NCBI RefSeq assembly: GCF_026151205.1
Contig: NC_087076.1
Span: forward strand, 10,146,902-10,206,901
Direction of reading: 5' to 3'
Source of the DNA: Bolinopsis microptera
Taxonomy: Eukaryota > Ctenophora > Tentaculata > Lobata > Bolinopsidae
DNA: 60,000 nt
Shown here one piece after another: positions 50,401 to 60,000 of the stretch. Under the pieces are notes generated by a model, which saw nothing but the letters and a program-made list of their open reading frames with translations, was not told where the DNA came from and searched no databases. The translations under genes were made by a program, and so were the position numbers. The first letter of the stretch is position 1. Every line of letters starts with the position of its first letter.

Positions 50401-52552
50401 AGTCCACCTTCTCCCCAAATCTTCCGAAATCGTCCATACCAGGATTGAATCTTGTTAGATTTATTTCTTCTCTTAAGCCTTTTAAGGGTTTAAAAATATC
50501 TTGCTCAACTAGAATTTCGAACTCTGCCTCAAGATCCCATCCTATCAACATTGGATTATCAGTTTTCTTTCCATCAAATATCAATGCCATCGCTGCGTGT
50601 TCTCCTACTACTGGCCATACGTCGGGGTTTTCCTTTTTTAACAAATCTCGGAAGTGTCCAAGCTCCTCATCGACCATATTTTTGTCAGATAATTCATTGC
50701 TTTTCATTTGTAGCTGAATTTTATAAGATTCGAGAGAAGTTTTTTGGGTGCCATTCTTTGCTATATTTTCAATATACGTGCTCGATCCTAATTTCTGGTC
50801 CGAAGCAGATTTTGATGTTATGTACATGAATAGTGCCTTTTTCTTCTTATCATCTTCCGTGAGTTCTTCTAAAGGCACTTCGAAGCGCATTGATGCTGCG
50901 GTTAATGTGTATTCAGAGGAAGCAATATTTTCTCTATCATTTTCTTCCAAAAAACTAAATTGGTAAACGGAGTATTTTTTCTCCAGTTCAACTTTGATTT
51001 CATCGAGTGTCTTTTCTTGGTCTCTTAAAAGCTTGACGTCCTGAAAAATATTCAGATTATTATTGATTAGACTTGCCCAATATATGTATTCTGATACTAA
51101 AATACGTTGATTCTGGTGGGGCGGTGACACATATTTTGTGGCACGTGCAATTAAACGTGAAATTATGTGGCTAAAGATTTAGAAGCTCCAAATAAGATAA
51201 TTCGGGCGTGCATCGAAACAGTTCCTACAAAAACTGTTCAAGTACGAGCTTTGCGAAAAAAAGTTTCTTTGGGGATTTTCCAATTTCACCATTGTTCAAA
51301 ATTTGTTTAAAATCGTTTAAAGAACATGAGCATAGTCTCTTCAGTCTTCATGCGTCACACATTAAACTTAAAATATTGAAAAACAGGCTACATGGCATCA
51401 TCAGAGTACATCATTACTTACTGTGAGAGCATAGTCAGACACTTTCTTGTTACAGCCGATCCACTGCTCCGATATTTCTGCATTGATATCATATAGGTCT
51501 CTTGGGTAGCCCTTATCGTCTCCAGCCTTCACTAATCCTTGGTTCATTTCGTAGAGAAATTGTAGTTTTTGTGCGTCTTTTATGAGACCAAACATCTTAT
51601 AGCCAAATCCAAGGATCTTGGAGCAATCGTTTTTCTGTGATTTCCTGAACATGGTAAAGAGATGTTCACTGTGTAGTTCGCTTCCCTTCAAGATGAGTTG
51701 TGTGAATGTTTCAAGGTTTTTCCCGATGTCGCCGGTGCCTCTTACATAGTTAATTAAATCCTCGAGCATCCCTTTTCCTATGACAGACATAGGTTGGGTT
51801 GGGTCATTTTCATTTAGATGCATTTGGAGGCTCCCGAATTTTTCCATTCCGTGGCTTACAGATCCTTCAAATGCAATGAGTTCCGATACTATTGCGTTGA
51901 AGTCACTGTTGTCCTCCATTTGATCCAATTTAACAGCCATGGCATTTAGCGCTTTTTCTGTTTCAGCATTTCCCTTTTCAATTGCATTTAGTTCCGCCGA
52001 CTTTGCTGCCGGGATGAATAACATTACTAAGTCGAGAATAGGACCCAGGAACTGTACACAGGAAGCTAATCCTTTCAACATGTTTAATCCCTTGCTGAGC
52101 AGTTTGCTAGTTTGCTTGCCATCAAAAAAGCTTGTTAATGCCTTGGTAACTGTTTCGCCCATACCACCTTTTTCAGATAATACTGCACCTAATGCCTTAA
52201 CCCCACCAAAAACGCCTCTTGTTTCACCTAATCCTTCCAGGATTGTTTTGGTTTTATTTTTATTGTTGGTTGCTCTACGACTGTTGCTTTCATCTGAATA
52301 ATCTCCACTGTCTTTATTCCCCATAAGATCGTCATAAACATCTCTTGTCCCACTATATGGATCTTCACTCCGAGAACAAGGAATTATTGATCCAGACGTG
52401 ACGTCGTCAGTATTACCATCTACACATTGCGATTGAGACTGTGTTGTCCCATCACTAATGGCATTATAAAATGCACCTATATCTTTCCCATAATATCCTG
52501 TGCACAAGACCGCGAGTAGCAGAAAAGTCTTCGAGGATACAATTATCAGCAT
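47405..52552 (-). CDS. Large secreted EGF / laminin-EGF modular protein, two exons
   Basis: Exon 1 (52552-51422) starts at the ATG after TATTTAGG and encodes a signal peptide (MLIIVSSKTFLLLAVLCTGY); donor ACA/GTAAGT is perfect. Exon 2 (51112-47405) joins in phase 0; total 4,839 nt, 1,612 residues. Layout: acidic Ser/Asp-rich N region; helical region with a hydrophobic segment (FLGPILDLVMLFIPAA); a second helical region with one EGF-like finger (CDYGWGGDAC) and coiled coil; a TY.IENWNLAYRLKK helix block; a Cys-rich module; two calcium-binding EGF domains (DIDECEDNRVECGEHGSC, DVNECKSG); two laminin-type EGF domains; a thrombospondin-1-like stretch (LTEWDDWSAW); and two copies of an uncharacterised C-terminal domain of about 95 residues that share F.IKQ/F.LKQ, C, F.DP and SDS.D.V.V..IGV. 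The order resembles SE-cephalotoxin-like secreted proteins, which also exist in cnidarians; that match is from memory and the function is not known. Confidence 0.85.
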
Positions 52553-52803
52553 CCTAAATAGCAATAAAGAATTAGAGTCAAACTCAAAGTTGACGAACGT
52601 GTTAAAAATAAACTTAAATCACTCTACACTCGATCGCGATCTCCGAAATTTTTCTAAAAGGGCCCCCAATAGTTAAAACCAACTTGAATCAATGTATTTT
52701 CGGGCGCTGATTCCAAATCGCTCCACATAACATATAATAATAAGGTTAAAATGCTCCCCTGGCGAGATATTGGTAAAAAACTGTCGATCACGTGATATGA
52801 CCT
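52553..52803. other. Upstream flank of the secreted-protein gene
   Basis: About 250 bp, no repeat until family F copy 4 begins. Promoter presumably here. Confidence 0.4.
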
Positions 52804-52901
52804 TAACGGGTGATATTCGATCGTAAAATATTTGTTTCAAATATCAAGGACCGTCGCGACAAGTCCAACTCGGCGCGCGTCCTGGTAGGTTATAAACATA
52901 C
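52804..52901 (+). repeat. Repeat family F, copy 4
   Basis: AACGGGTGATATTCGATCGT, AAGGACCGTCGCGACAAG, TCCAACTCGGCGCGCGTCCT, and a decayed GTAGGTTATAAACATAC end. Confidence 0.85.
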
Positions 52902-52943
52902 AAAATATGAGTATGACCGTATAAGGAAATTGGTCTAATTTCT

Positions 52944-53036
52944 CCTTAGGATTAAGATTAGGGTTTCAGCATATGCTTTTGTTAGGGATTGGGTTAGGGT
53001 TAGGGTTGGGATCAGATAAGAGGCTTAGGGTTTCAA
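52944..53036. repeat. Degenerate telomere-like (TTAGGG) tract
   Basis: TTAGGATTAAGATTAGGG, then GTTAGGGATTGGGTTAGGG and TTAGGGTTGGG, ending GGCTTAGGGTTTC. Complement orientation to the tract at 40133. Confidence 0.8.
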
Positions 53037-53271
53037 ATAATCGTTTGCAGTTTGTCCTGTGGAGTGTGGAGAACGGGTTGAACAAGTTACGTGACAGTCG
53101 AGTACAAAGTGATTAATCGTCATCCCAAACTTGCAGATGAATCTATTCCACTAAAATAAAGTTTTCGATATAACAAAAATTGAATATTTGGTTGTCTTCT
53201 TTAATCCTGGACAATACGGGAGAGGGGGGCAAAAGTCAGTTTGCATACGTTGGGTCTTATCTTATTTTGTA

Positions 53272-53335
53272 GGTTTCCGTTTATAACCTACGAAGACGCG
53301 CACCGAGTTGTACTTGTAGTCGTACGGTCTTAGTT
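53272..53335 (-). repeat. Repeat family F, copy 5 (inverted, diverged)
   Basis: The reverse complement reads AAGACCGTACGACTACAAG, ACAACTCGGTGCGCGTCTTC and GTAGGTTATAAACGG. The only inverted copy. Confidence 0.7.
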
Positions 53336-54423
53336 AATGGAAAAAATATTTGATGAGTATGCACGTCTATCACTGGTTAAAATAAGCTTAATTGAGAACA
53401 CTCATAAAAAGTGCGTTAAAGATAATTTAGGTTGCATTAAATGCTGTGAGTCGTTATTAATCCCAGGTTACTAATACTATGCATGAAATCTTATAATCTT
53501 TTTATGAGCTGCAGCAGCCGATTCACTGCTCATTTTAATCCGTACAACCACTCACATGCTATAGGTTTTATTGGTAACGCTTTATACCAGGGGCAGGATA
53601 GCGATGAAAGTTACCAATACTGGAACAAAATCAGTAAAATCTCAACAAATTGTAGGTATCAACAGCCATCAAACGTTTAAAGTCCCTTCCGTGAATATGA
53701 ACTTCTCTCTCAACAGCTAGTTCAACAAAACTAATTGTAAATTAGATAACTTACTTAATTGAATCTCCGAAATCCTGAAAAAAAACTGAAACTTTTTTGA
53801 CTGTGTCAAATGCTTTAATGGCCTTCAAATCAGTTAGAAAAAATAAAAAATCGGCCTAGGAATAGGAATTTTAGAGCCCAAAATTTGGACCCCCAAGTGG
53901 TGTCAAAAACGCGAATTAAATAGGTAATAATTATTTTAGTCTCTTGAGTCTTGACACCATTTTAGTGTTATACGGGTTCCTGCTGGTATAGATAATGCTT
54001 AAGGAAACTATGGATTCCGAAGACACGTGCGTTGAATTTCATTTAGTTTAGGTTAAGGTACATAATTGCAAACCAAACTAAAGTAATACTAATTGTAAAG
54101 TTCTATAGATCTTACGGATTGTACTAAAATCTTCTTAAATTCAATGAGTACTATAACGAGGTCTGAATAGACACTCTCGCAATCATATCATGTGTTTGCC
54201 TTTGGAGACGCGAACATTGATCTTATAAAATACAGAACTGATATTTCTGGACAGAACCTATTTAAAGCATTGGAAATGTATGGTTTTTGCGCAAACGGTT
54301 TACAAACCGACGTAAATCACTGGATCGCAGTGCTTCCTTAATTCAAATTGATCACGTTTAAACAAATAGCAACACAATAATCAGTAACGTTGTAGCATTG
54401 TCCATTGCATTTTGTATAATATA
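53336..54423. other. No gene seen
   Basis: An open frame at 53483-53680 lacks motifs. AT-rich and otherwise unremarkable. Confidence 0.4.
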
Positions 54424-54755
54424 TTGACCAAAACCCATAATCATGGGTAGAGTGTACCGCTGCCAGTGTCTCTCTTTTCCAAACAAAAGGAAATGATATT
54501 AATTTGAATAACCGTCCGCAAATGCAAATTGATACCGAGAATGAAATCGGTCGCTCGCTTTTTCTAATCAATAAGCTTTATTACCAATTACAATTCGTAA
54601 GCCGTGATCGAATGGAAAAAGCGAGCGACCGATTTCATTCTCGGTATCAATTTGCATTTGCGGACGGTTATTCAAATTAATATCATTTCCTTTTGTTTGG
54701 AAAAGAGAGACACTGGCATCGGTACACTCTACCCATGATTATGGGTTTTGGTCAA
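54424..54755. repeat. Long inverted repeat: 141-bp arms, 50-bp spacer
   Basis: The left arm 54424-54564 (TTGACCAAAACCCATAATCA ...) is mirrored by 54615-54755 with one mismatch (54460s: GCTGCC against GATGCC) and no indel. The arms contain GGTCGCTCGCTTTTTC at the inner end. No terminal duplication is obvious. A transcript would form a hairpin of roughly 140 bp. Confidence 0.95.
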
Positions 54756-56360
54756 ATATCATCTCTTTTTGATTATAATGTCAGGATAATTTACAAAGCC
54801 GAAATGTAAACTCATAACTTCATTAATATTTACATTAATAATTAGGAGGTAATTTCATCGATTTCGAAATTTTACCTGACTGAATATGGCACTTTTTACT
54901 CATTCAAGTTGGCATTAGATTGATATATAATTCCATTTAAATATCGCGGGAAAGCAGAATTTATTCGAAATCACGAATGAGCAAAATTCTCACCTTTCGC
55001 ACGTGCAAACTTTGAGCGGACGTTGCGTGCGCATACAATATTGAATCACCGTAAATTTTTGCATAGCAGTATTTTATATATAATTTAATAAGCATGCAAA
55101 GTTTCAGAAGATTTCGTATAGAACTTGGATCACAACGGGACTCCAAAGTTGATAAAAATGGTGAAAACAGCAATTTTCAGTAATTTTAGCAATTTTCTAT
55201 CAATTTGGGCGTGTCCCCACGTGTGCAACTTTTCGATTTTCAACTTTAAAACTAGCCTATAACACAATTTAGACCTTTAGAAAGCACAATCGAGCTCCAC
55301 AACCCAAGGGATGGCCCAACACCAGAGAATACTAATTCACAACTTTTGTATTTTTATAAAATTATTCTTCAAAAAAGCACTAACTTCAATAGCGAATATC
55401 TTTATGAAGGAGCAAGGTAGGAAAATTTTCCGGTAGATTTTCAGAATGCTTGAACAATTATCCAAGATGAAAATGTCCTCAGATTTTGAATAAAATTACT
55501 CCTTAATGGTTTAAAATCGATTTGAAAAGTTGTTATTTTGTTAAAAACCAAGTTTTAAAAACACTTAACTTGATGACGTCATCAAGTGATGATGATGACG
55601 TTAAATTATTTGTTAATATAATGGAAACTAGAGTGTAAACGATTATCTTCAAGACCTGTGGTTCGAAATGACTGTATCTTTTATACTTTTGAATCTACGG
55701 ACACTTAAATGTAGGCTATAATTGACTGCAAAAGCGTCTATATATATATATATATACTTCACGACAATCTGTTGTAAAACAGGGGTTCCAGAAAACCCAC
55801 TTGCCGATACTCCTGAAACATGAAATTTTGTTTACAGTCGATTTGGACAAGGTCTAGACGCCCTGCAAAGTTTCATATCTCTAACTCAGTTTTAACATGG
55901 TTTTTAAGGCACCTGAATATGGCGATTTTGGGTTTTTTACCTAATTTCGTATAACATGCTGGCGCGTATTTTGCGCAAATTTCTTAAAAACCTCCACATA
56001 ACTATTTCTTATTCCTGTCATCTTTAACATTGAATTAGAATGTTTTGAACTTAAATATGCCTGCTGAACTACTTTCGATGAATCTTAATGCCTGGAAATC
56101 AATAAAGGGGATATACTAGTATAGGGGGTAAATAGTATTGTGAATATAAGGGCGACGGTAATGCTTGCCAGCATTGTGATTTGATCATTTATACTAGCTA
56201 TCGTCACGACGCCACCACTTTTAAATGGAGGAACACGTCGCAACCAAGTTTCAACACAAAATAAAAAACTTTATGAAATACGTAGCCTACATGGGACGGA
56301 AAACTTGCAGAAATATAGTTTTAAACTATTTTCACAACTACAATTAATTACATTTATTGA
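54756..56360. other. Gene-poor AT-rich stretch
   Basis: No supported gene. A (TA)n run lies at 55738-55756 and a TGACGTCATCAAGTGATGAT motif near 55572. Repeated phrases such as AAAATTTGTTTACAG or TTTTAAAACT do not form an assignable element. Confidence 0.4.
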
Positions 56361-56433
56361 GGAAACGATGTAATAGAGTCGATATAATTATATTTTAATG
56401 TTGCCATGGGGTGGTAAGTCCCCATACATCGTA
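56361..56433 (+). repeat. Family J repeat, copy 2
   Basis: GGAAACGATGTAATAGAGTC, TTGCCATGGGGTGGTAAGTC, CCCATACATCG. Close match to 42052-42121. Confidence 0.85.
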
Positions 56434-56691
56434 GTCTGATAGTTTCTTGTTTCACTGCTTCATAATATACTAAGCAAAACTGGGTTAAATCCACCCTGGA
56501 TATTGCTATGGCTGGAAAAAAGCTTGTGCACACAAACAACAAAAAATAAAGTAATCATCGTAAAATCCTTGAACCCACTGAAACTAAAATAATATAATCG
56601 GCACCTACATTTAAAAAAATAACAAAGGTAAATAATCATGTCAATGGTATACCGGGCAGAAATTAGAAGACTGAGCAGATAAGACTTAAGG

Positions 56692-57083
56692 GGACATACA
56701 TCAAAACTGTCGCACGCTCGATTTTTATGAAAATGTGGGGGAAAACCAAAAAACTATAAGTTTAGCCTAGGCACATAAAATTTTGTTTTGAAAATTAGCA
56801 CATTACCAAAAATTCACTTTTATCTTTTTGAGCTTTTGGCTGTCTATTCTTTATAAGCAGATAATCCTTTGGGGAGGTTCTCGTAGGGGTTAAACTTTAA
56901 AGAATAGACAACGAAAACTTTAAATTTTAACAAAAGCTTAAAAAAGATGAAATCGAATTTTTTCGAATGTGCGAATATTCGAAACAAAATTTTATGTGCC
57001 TAAACTTATTATTATTTTTTCCATATTTTCATAATATGAAGTGAAATCGAGGGTTCAACCATAAACGGTTTTGGTGTATGTCC
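56692..57083. mobile_element. Long-TIR MITE (about 392 bp)
   Basis: GGACATACATCAAAACTGT at the left; ACGGTTTTGGTGTATGTCC at the right. The inverted match extends imperfectly over about 130 bp per side, including GGCACATAAAATTTTGTTT on both arms. The interior is a weak foldback (ATTCTTTATAAG.../TTTAAAGAATAG). No ORF. Confidence 0.85.
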
Positions 57084-57375
57084 ACTGAAAACTTAGTTCT
57101 TAAGATGCCGTTGCTGAGATAAGAGGTTTAGTGGCTTTTTCTCAAACATTGCAGCTGAAATAAAAACTCAGAGAGGTGCCCGTCAGACCTTTTATTCGTG
57201 CAATATAATATTGTTTTTGGTATACTAGCTAAAGTAATCATCAATCGAATATTCCCATCCACAAAGGAGGTTCACAACTGGACGTGGCAAACTATACCTT
57301 ATCGGACTTTAATTGGATGCTGGAGGTCCTTAGTCCTAGCGTTCATTTTAATGTCCGTTCTTGGAGGACGTCGCC

Positions 57376-57420
57376 GCTTAGATGCGCTGCACGCGAACTA
57401 TTATTCTTGCTTCGCATCGA
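57376..57420 (+). repeat. Dispersed repeat family A, copy 3 (partial)
   Basis: GCTGCACGCGAACTATTATT followed by CTTGCTTCGCATCGAAGATC. Its AACGATCTCG segment leads directly into the minisatellite that follows. Confidence 0.75.
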
Positions 57421-57899
57421 AGATCTCGTCAGCAACGATCTCGTCAGCAACGATCTCGTCAGCAACGATCTTGTCAGCAACGATCTCGTCAGCAACGATC
57501 TCGTCAGCAACGATCTCGTCAGCGACGATCTCACGATCTCGTTGCCGACGAGATTGTTGCTGACGAGATCGTTGCTGACGAGATCGTTGCTGACGAGATC
57601 GTGAGATCGTCGCTGACGAGATCGTTGCTGACGAGATCGTTGCTGACGAGATCGTTGCTGACAAGATCGTTGCTGACGAGATCGTTGCTGACGAGATCGT
57701 TGCTGACGAGATCGTTGCTGACGAGATTGTTGCTGACGAGATTGTTGCTGACGAGATCGTTGCTGGCGAGATCGTTGCTGGCGAGATCGTTGCTGGCGAG
57801 ATCGTTGCTGGCGAGATCGTTGCTGGCGAGATCGTTGCTGGCGAGATCGTTGCTGGCGAGATCGTTGCTGGCGAGATCGTTGCTGGCGAGATCGTTGCT
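57418..57899. repeat. Inverted minisatellite of 15-bp units
   Basis: About seven GATCTCGTCAGCAAC units (57418-57527), a switch region (CACGATCTCGTTGCC), then about two dozen units in the opposite orientation, GAGATCGTTGCTGAC (57545-57899). The variant GCGACGATCTCACGATCTCG (57522) is mirrored at 57594, so the left array and switch were copied as an inverted unit. The last nine or so units carry GGC instead of GAC. Frames across it are artefacts. Confidence 0.95.
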
Positions 57900-58104
57900 C
57901 TTCCTCGCAGGGGTGGTCGAGAGAAATTATGATGCTATCTTGGAGATGACCAATATGAGAGCATCCGTTGGGGCAAATCGTGGACCTCATGAAACCTTGT
58001 GCCCGATAGGAGATAATAACCTAATTACTACTATTGCTATAGTATTACTAAATATTTTACCTACTACTTTGCCTATTATCTCTCATTTTGTCCTGTATGT
58101 AATA

Positions 58105-58640
58105 TCAAATAGCGGTCGAATCCAGTATATAAGAGCTTTTTAATAGTAATTAATAATACTCTAATATACTCCAATAATATTACTGCAACGGCTAATTATG
58201 GTTCTTTGTCACTCTGCTTCTCACCCCTCTATTGTTTTTAAATAATTGGTGGGCTGTACGACTTACAGGGCCCCCAATTATCATATCAGGGTTATTAGAT
58301 CATGTTAATCCTGTTCAATCCTGTTTAATCCTGTTTAAATAATTGGTGGGCTTTATTATATATGTAATATCAAATAGCGGTCAAATCAAGTAGCGGTCGA
58401 ATCCAGTATATAGGAGCTTTTTAATAGTAATTGATACTAATTTTACTGTGATATTACACTCTAATAATGCTACTGCAACGGTTAATTATGGTTCTTTGTC
58501 ACCCTGTGCTGCTTCTTATCTATCTCACCCCTCTATTGTTTTTAAATAATTGGTGGGCTGTACGACTTAGAGGGCCCCCAATTATCATATCAGGGTGATC
58601 AGATCATGTTAATCCTGTTTAATCCTGTTTAATCCTGTTT
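58105..58640. repeat. Tandem duplication of about 270-280 bp
   Basis: Two copies share AGCGGTCGAATCCAGTATAT, TACTGCAACGG, CACCCCTCTATTGTTTTTAA and GGGCCCCCAATTATCATATC. They differ by small indels. Both end in AATCCTGTTT units. Confidence 0.9.
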
Positions 58641-58700
58641 AATCCTGTTTAATCCTGTTTAATCCTGTTTAATCCTGTTTAATCCTGTTTAATCCTGTGA
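58612..58700. repeat. 10-bp satellite (AATCCTGTTT)n
   Basis: About nine pure units; the same unit occurs three times at 58306-58338 at the end of the first tandem copy. Confidence 0.95.
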
Positions 58701-58861
58701 CAAATTAGTGACGTATAATTAGTGATGTGATCCATCAGTCGAATTTAATTGACCTAGAAATGGGCTAGATATAATTCACATGTCATCTCGTACGTCATAG
58801 CTGTACATTAAGAAGTTAACATGATCATTGATCTTTAAGATTTATTTGCTCGACTCGTAAA

Positions 58862-58953
58862 TTAACGGGTGATACTCGTAAAATATCTGTTCCATATATT
58901 GGACCGTCGACGAGTCCAACTCGGCGCGCGTCCTGGTAGGTTGTAAACCTATA
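58862..58953 (+). repeat. Repeat family F, copy 6 (full)
   Basis: AACGGGTGATACTCGTAAAA, TTCCATATATTGGACCGTCG, ACGAGTCCAACTCGG, GTAGGTTGTAAACCTA. Nearly identical to copy 2. Confidence 0.9.
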
Positions 58954-59160
58954 AATCGATTATAAACTGCGTGAGGAAGTGAAGTTACAGAGCCAGACAA
59001 AATTGATGAGCGCTCGATTTTATCACAGAATTTCGAACTGCAGAGTGATTTTACGCCGCGCATAGCTCACGTGACTCAATATAAGCTCTCCTATTGGCGC
59101 AAACGTCTCAGCCAATCAGCATCTACGGCACTTTTCTGCCGTAATTGAGTCGTATTTCTA

Positions 59161-59221
59161 CCTACCAGGACCGTCGACGAGTCCAACTCGGCGCGCGTCC
59201 TGGTAGGTTGTAAACCTATAA
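59161..59221 (+). repeat. Repeat family F, copy 7 (3' half, closed stem)
   Basis: CTACCAGGAC pairs with GTCCTGGTAG around the core GTCGACGAGTCCAACTCGG, then GTTGTAAACCTATAAC. This copy shows a 10-bp closing stem not present in the full-length ones. Confidence 0.85.
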
Positions 59222-59265
59222 CTCGTAAAGTACATCCCTGCACTTCTGCAGGGATTTACAAGTCA

Positions 59266-59413
59266 ATAGTGAATACTGAATACTGAATACTGAATACTGA
59301 ATACTGAATACTGAATACTGAATACTGAATACTGAATACTGAATACTGAATACTGAATACTGAATACTGAATACTGAATACTGAATACTGAATACTGAAT
59401 ACTGAATACTGAA
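59266..59413. repeat. 7-bp satellite (TGAATAC)n, interrupted
   Basis: About twenty units. The array is cut at 59414 by a family I element and resumes at 59512 for two or three units. Confidence 0.97.
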
Positions 59414-59511
59414 TTGTATCACGTTGCGACCCCCACGGTCGTTTCACTTATCGTCCTGACGATACAGGGAGCCGCGCACTCGTGCGCGGCGGGTCATACA
59501 ACGTATGACAA
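59414..59511 (+). repeat. Family I structured element, copy 2 (inserted in satellite)
   Basis: TTGTATCACGT at the left and ACGTATGACAA at the right. Hairpins CGACC/GGTCG, TATCGTC-CT-GACGATA and GCCGCGCAC-TC-GTGCGCGGC correspond to those of copy 1 at 41539. Satellite sequence on both sides defines its ends. Confidence 0.88.
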
Positions 59512-59717
59512 AATACTGAATACTGAATACATTAACTAATAGTACATTAACTAATAGTACTAATAGTTATTAGTTTACTAAATATCGTGCCCAAACACGT
59601 ACTGAGGCTACAGCAAACAAATACTTGATCTTGCTAAGTATGTGAAGTAGAATGAGCAGATATCATGAAGTTGAGTGTGGCAATTCCTAACTCATTTGTA
59701 GTATAGCTATACTGCCG

Positions 59718-59947
59718 TTTTCTCAGAAAAGGCAGTAAGTCCAATTTTTCGAAATATGACAATATTGGTATCAAAATTTTCAGTAGAAAATTCTCTACAA
59801 CATGAGCTACATATTAATGTATAGAAACATTGTTGCATGCAATTTCTAAGGAAGTAAGTCCTAGTTGAGAAACATTATGTTCGGTTTTGGCCAATTATTT
59901 TCTGAGAGAAGGACGTAAGTCCGGACTTACTGCCTTTTCTGAGAAAA
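59718..59947. mobile_element. TIR element (230 bp) at the window end
   Basis: The 25-bp ends TTTTCTCAGAAAAGGCAGTA followed by AGTCC are inverted perfectly at 59923-59947. The word GGACTTACTGCCTTTTC occurs again at 59984-60000, so a second copy may begin there. Internal GAAGTAAGTCC words repeat the terminal motif. Confidence 0.8.
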
Positions 59948-60000
59948 TCTTGAAAATCTTCTGAGATAAGGAAGTAATTCCGTGGACTTACTGCCTTTTC

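Noticed and set aside
57343-58143. Frames of 200-250 codons with SRQQR or LLTRS repeats
   Set aside because: Fifteen-bp repeat units keep every frame open. No non-repeat coding domain.
58105-58420. tRNA-like B box (GGTCGAATCC) in the 58-kb duplication
   Set aside because: No matching A box or cloverleaf could be drawn; only the B-box-like word and a downstream T run.
38653-59221. Hammerhead ribozyme in repeat family F
   Set aside because: GACGAGTCCAAC resembles the box and stem II of animal hammerheads, but the strict CUGANGA box reads UCGACGA and no GAAA box follows in any copy. At best a degenerate relative.
27471-59413. CRISPR-like spaced repeats
   Set aside because: All arrays are head-to-tail satellites without unique spacers, in a eukaryotic context.

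Overview
This is an animal (metazoan) nuclear genome window: AT-rich, with spliced genes using GT-AG introns and many transposable elements, minisatellites and hairpin-forming repeats. The genes point to Metazoa: LARP6, ATP synthase coupling factor 6, ENY2, FTSJ1, a mucolipin (TRPML) channel and a secreted EGF/laminin-EGF protein. The phylum cannot be settled from the sequence. A marine invertebrate, perhaps non-bilaterian, is my guess.

Layout. 1-5.5 kb: LARP6 (two exons, minus) and ATP5PF (two exons, minus), then an 18-bp minisatellite. 6-11.4 kb: a young-looking LINE on the minus strand with both ORFs open. Its ORF1 joins an AlkB-like 2OG-Fe(II) dioxygenase to an SGNH esterase, and its ORF2 is endonuclease plus reverse transcriptase. 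11.4-15 kb: an older, decayed LINE split by two small TIR elements and a 96-bp perfect palindrome. 15-21 kb: LINE fragments, MITEs and one possible host exon (MKRN2OS/DUF4796-like). 21.3-33.6 kb: ENY2, then FTSJ1, whose six-exon model closes exactly in frame. FTSJ1 intron 1 holds an 8.4-kb nested insertion. The outer element has homopolymer G/C termini and a 5-bp target duplication. The inner 4.94-kb element has 343-bp identical inverted termini and its own 5-bp duplication, and it carries a six-exon ankyrin-repeat gene. Intron 3 holds an aerolysin-like exon on the opposite strand. 33.9-38.1 kb: a small coiled-coil gene, an unknown gene with an 18-bp coding repeat, and an intronless TRPML gene split by a -1 frame change at a canonical A AAA AAC heptamer. 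38-46.5 kb: mostly nested MITEs, short structured repeats and minisatellites. 47.4-52.6 kb: a two-exon secreted modular protein of about 1,612 residues. 52.8-60 kb: repeats, a 141-bp-arm inverted repeat, a minisatellite built as two inverted arrays, and 7-bp and 10-bp satellites.

Several short repeats recur across the window and are called families A-J here. A: 1, 17.7 and 57.4 kb. B: 0.4, 41.0 and 41.7 kb. C: 16.4 and 39.6 kb. D: 16.8 and 42.8 kb. E: 38.8 kb. F: seven copies between 38.6 and 59.2 kb. G: 40.5 and 41.3 kb. H: 38.7, 41.0, 43.1 and 45.8 kb. I: 41.5 and 59.4 kb. J: 42.1 and 56.4 kb.

Host genes appear unrelated in function; no operon-like logic is seen. The strongest leads are the AlkB-SGNH LINE, the gene-carrying TIR element inside FTSJ1, and the TRPML frame change.
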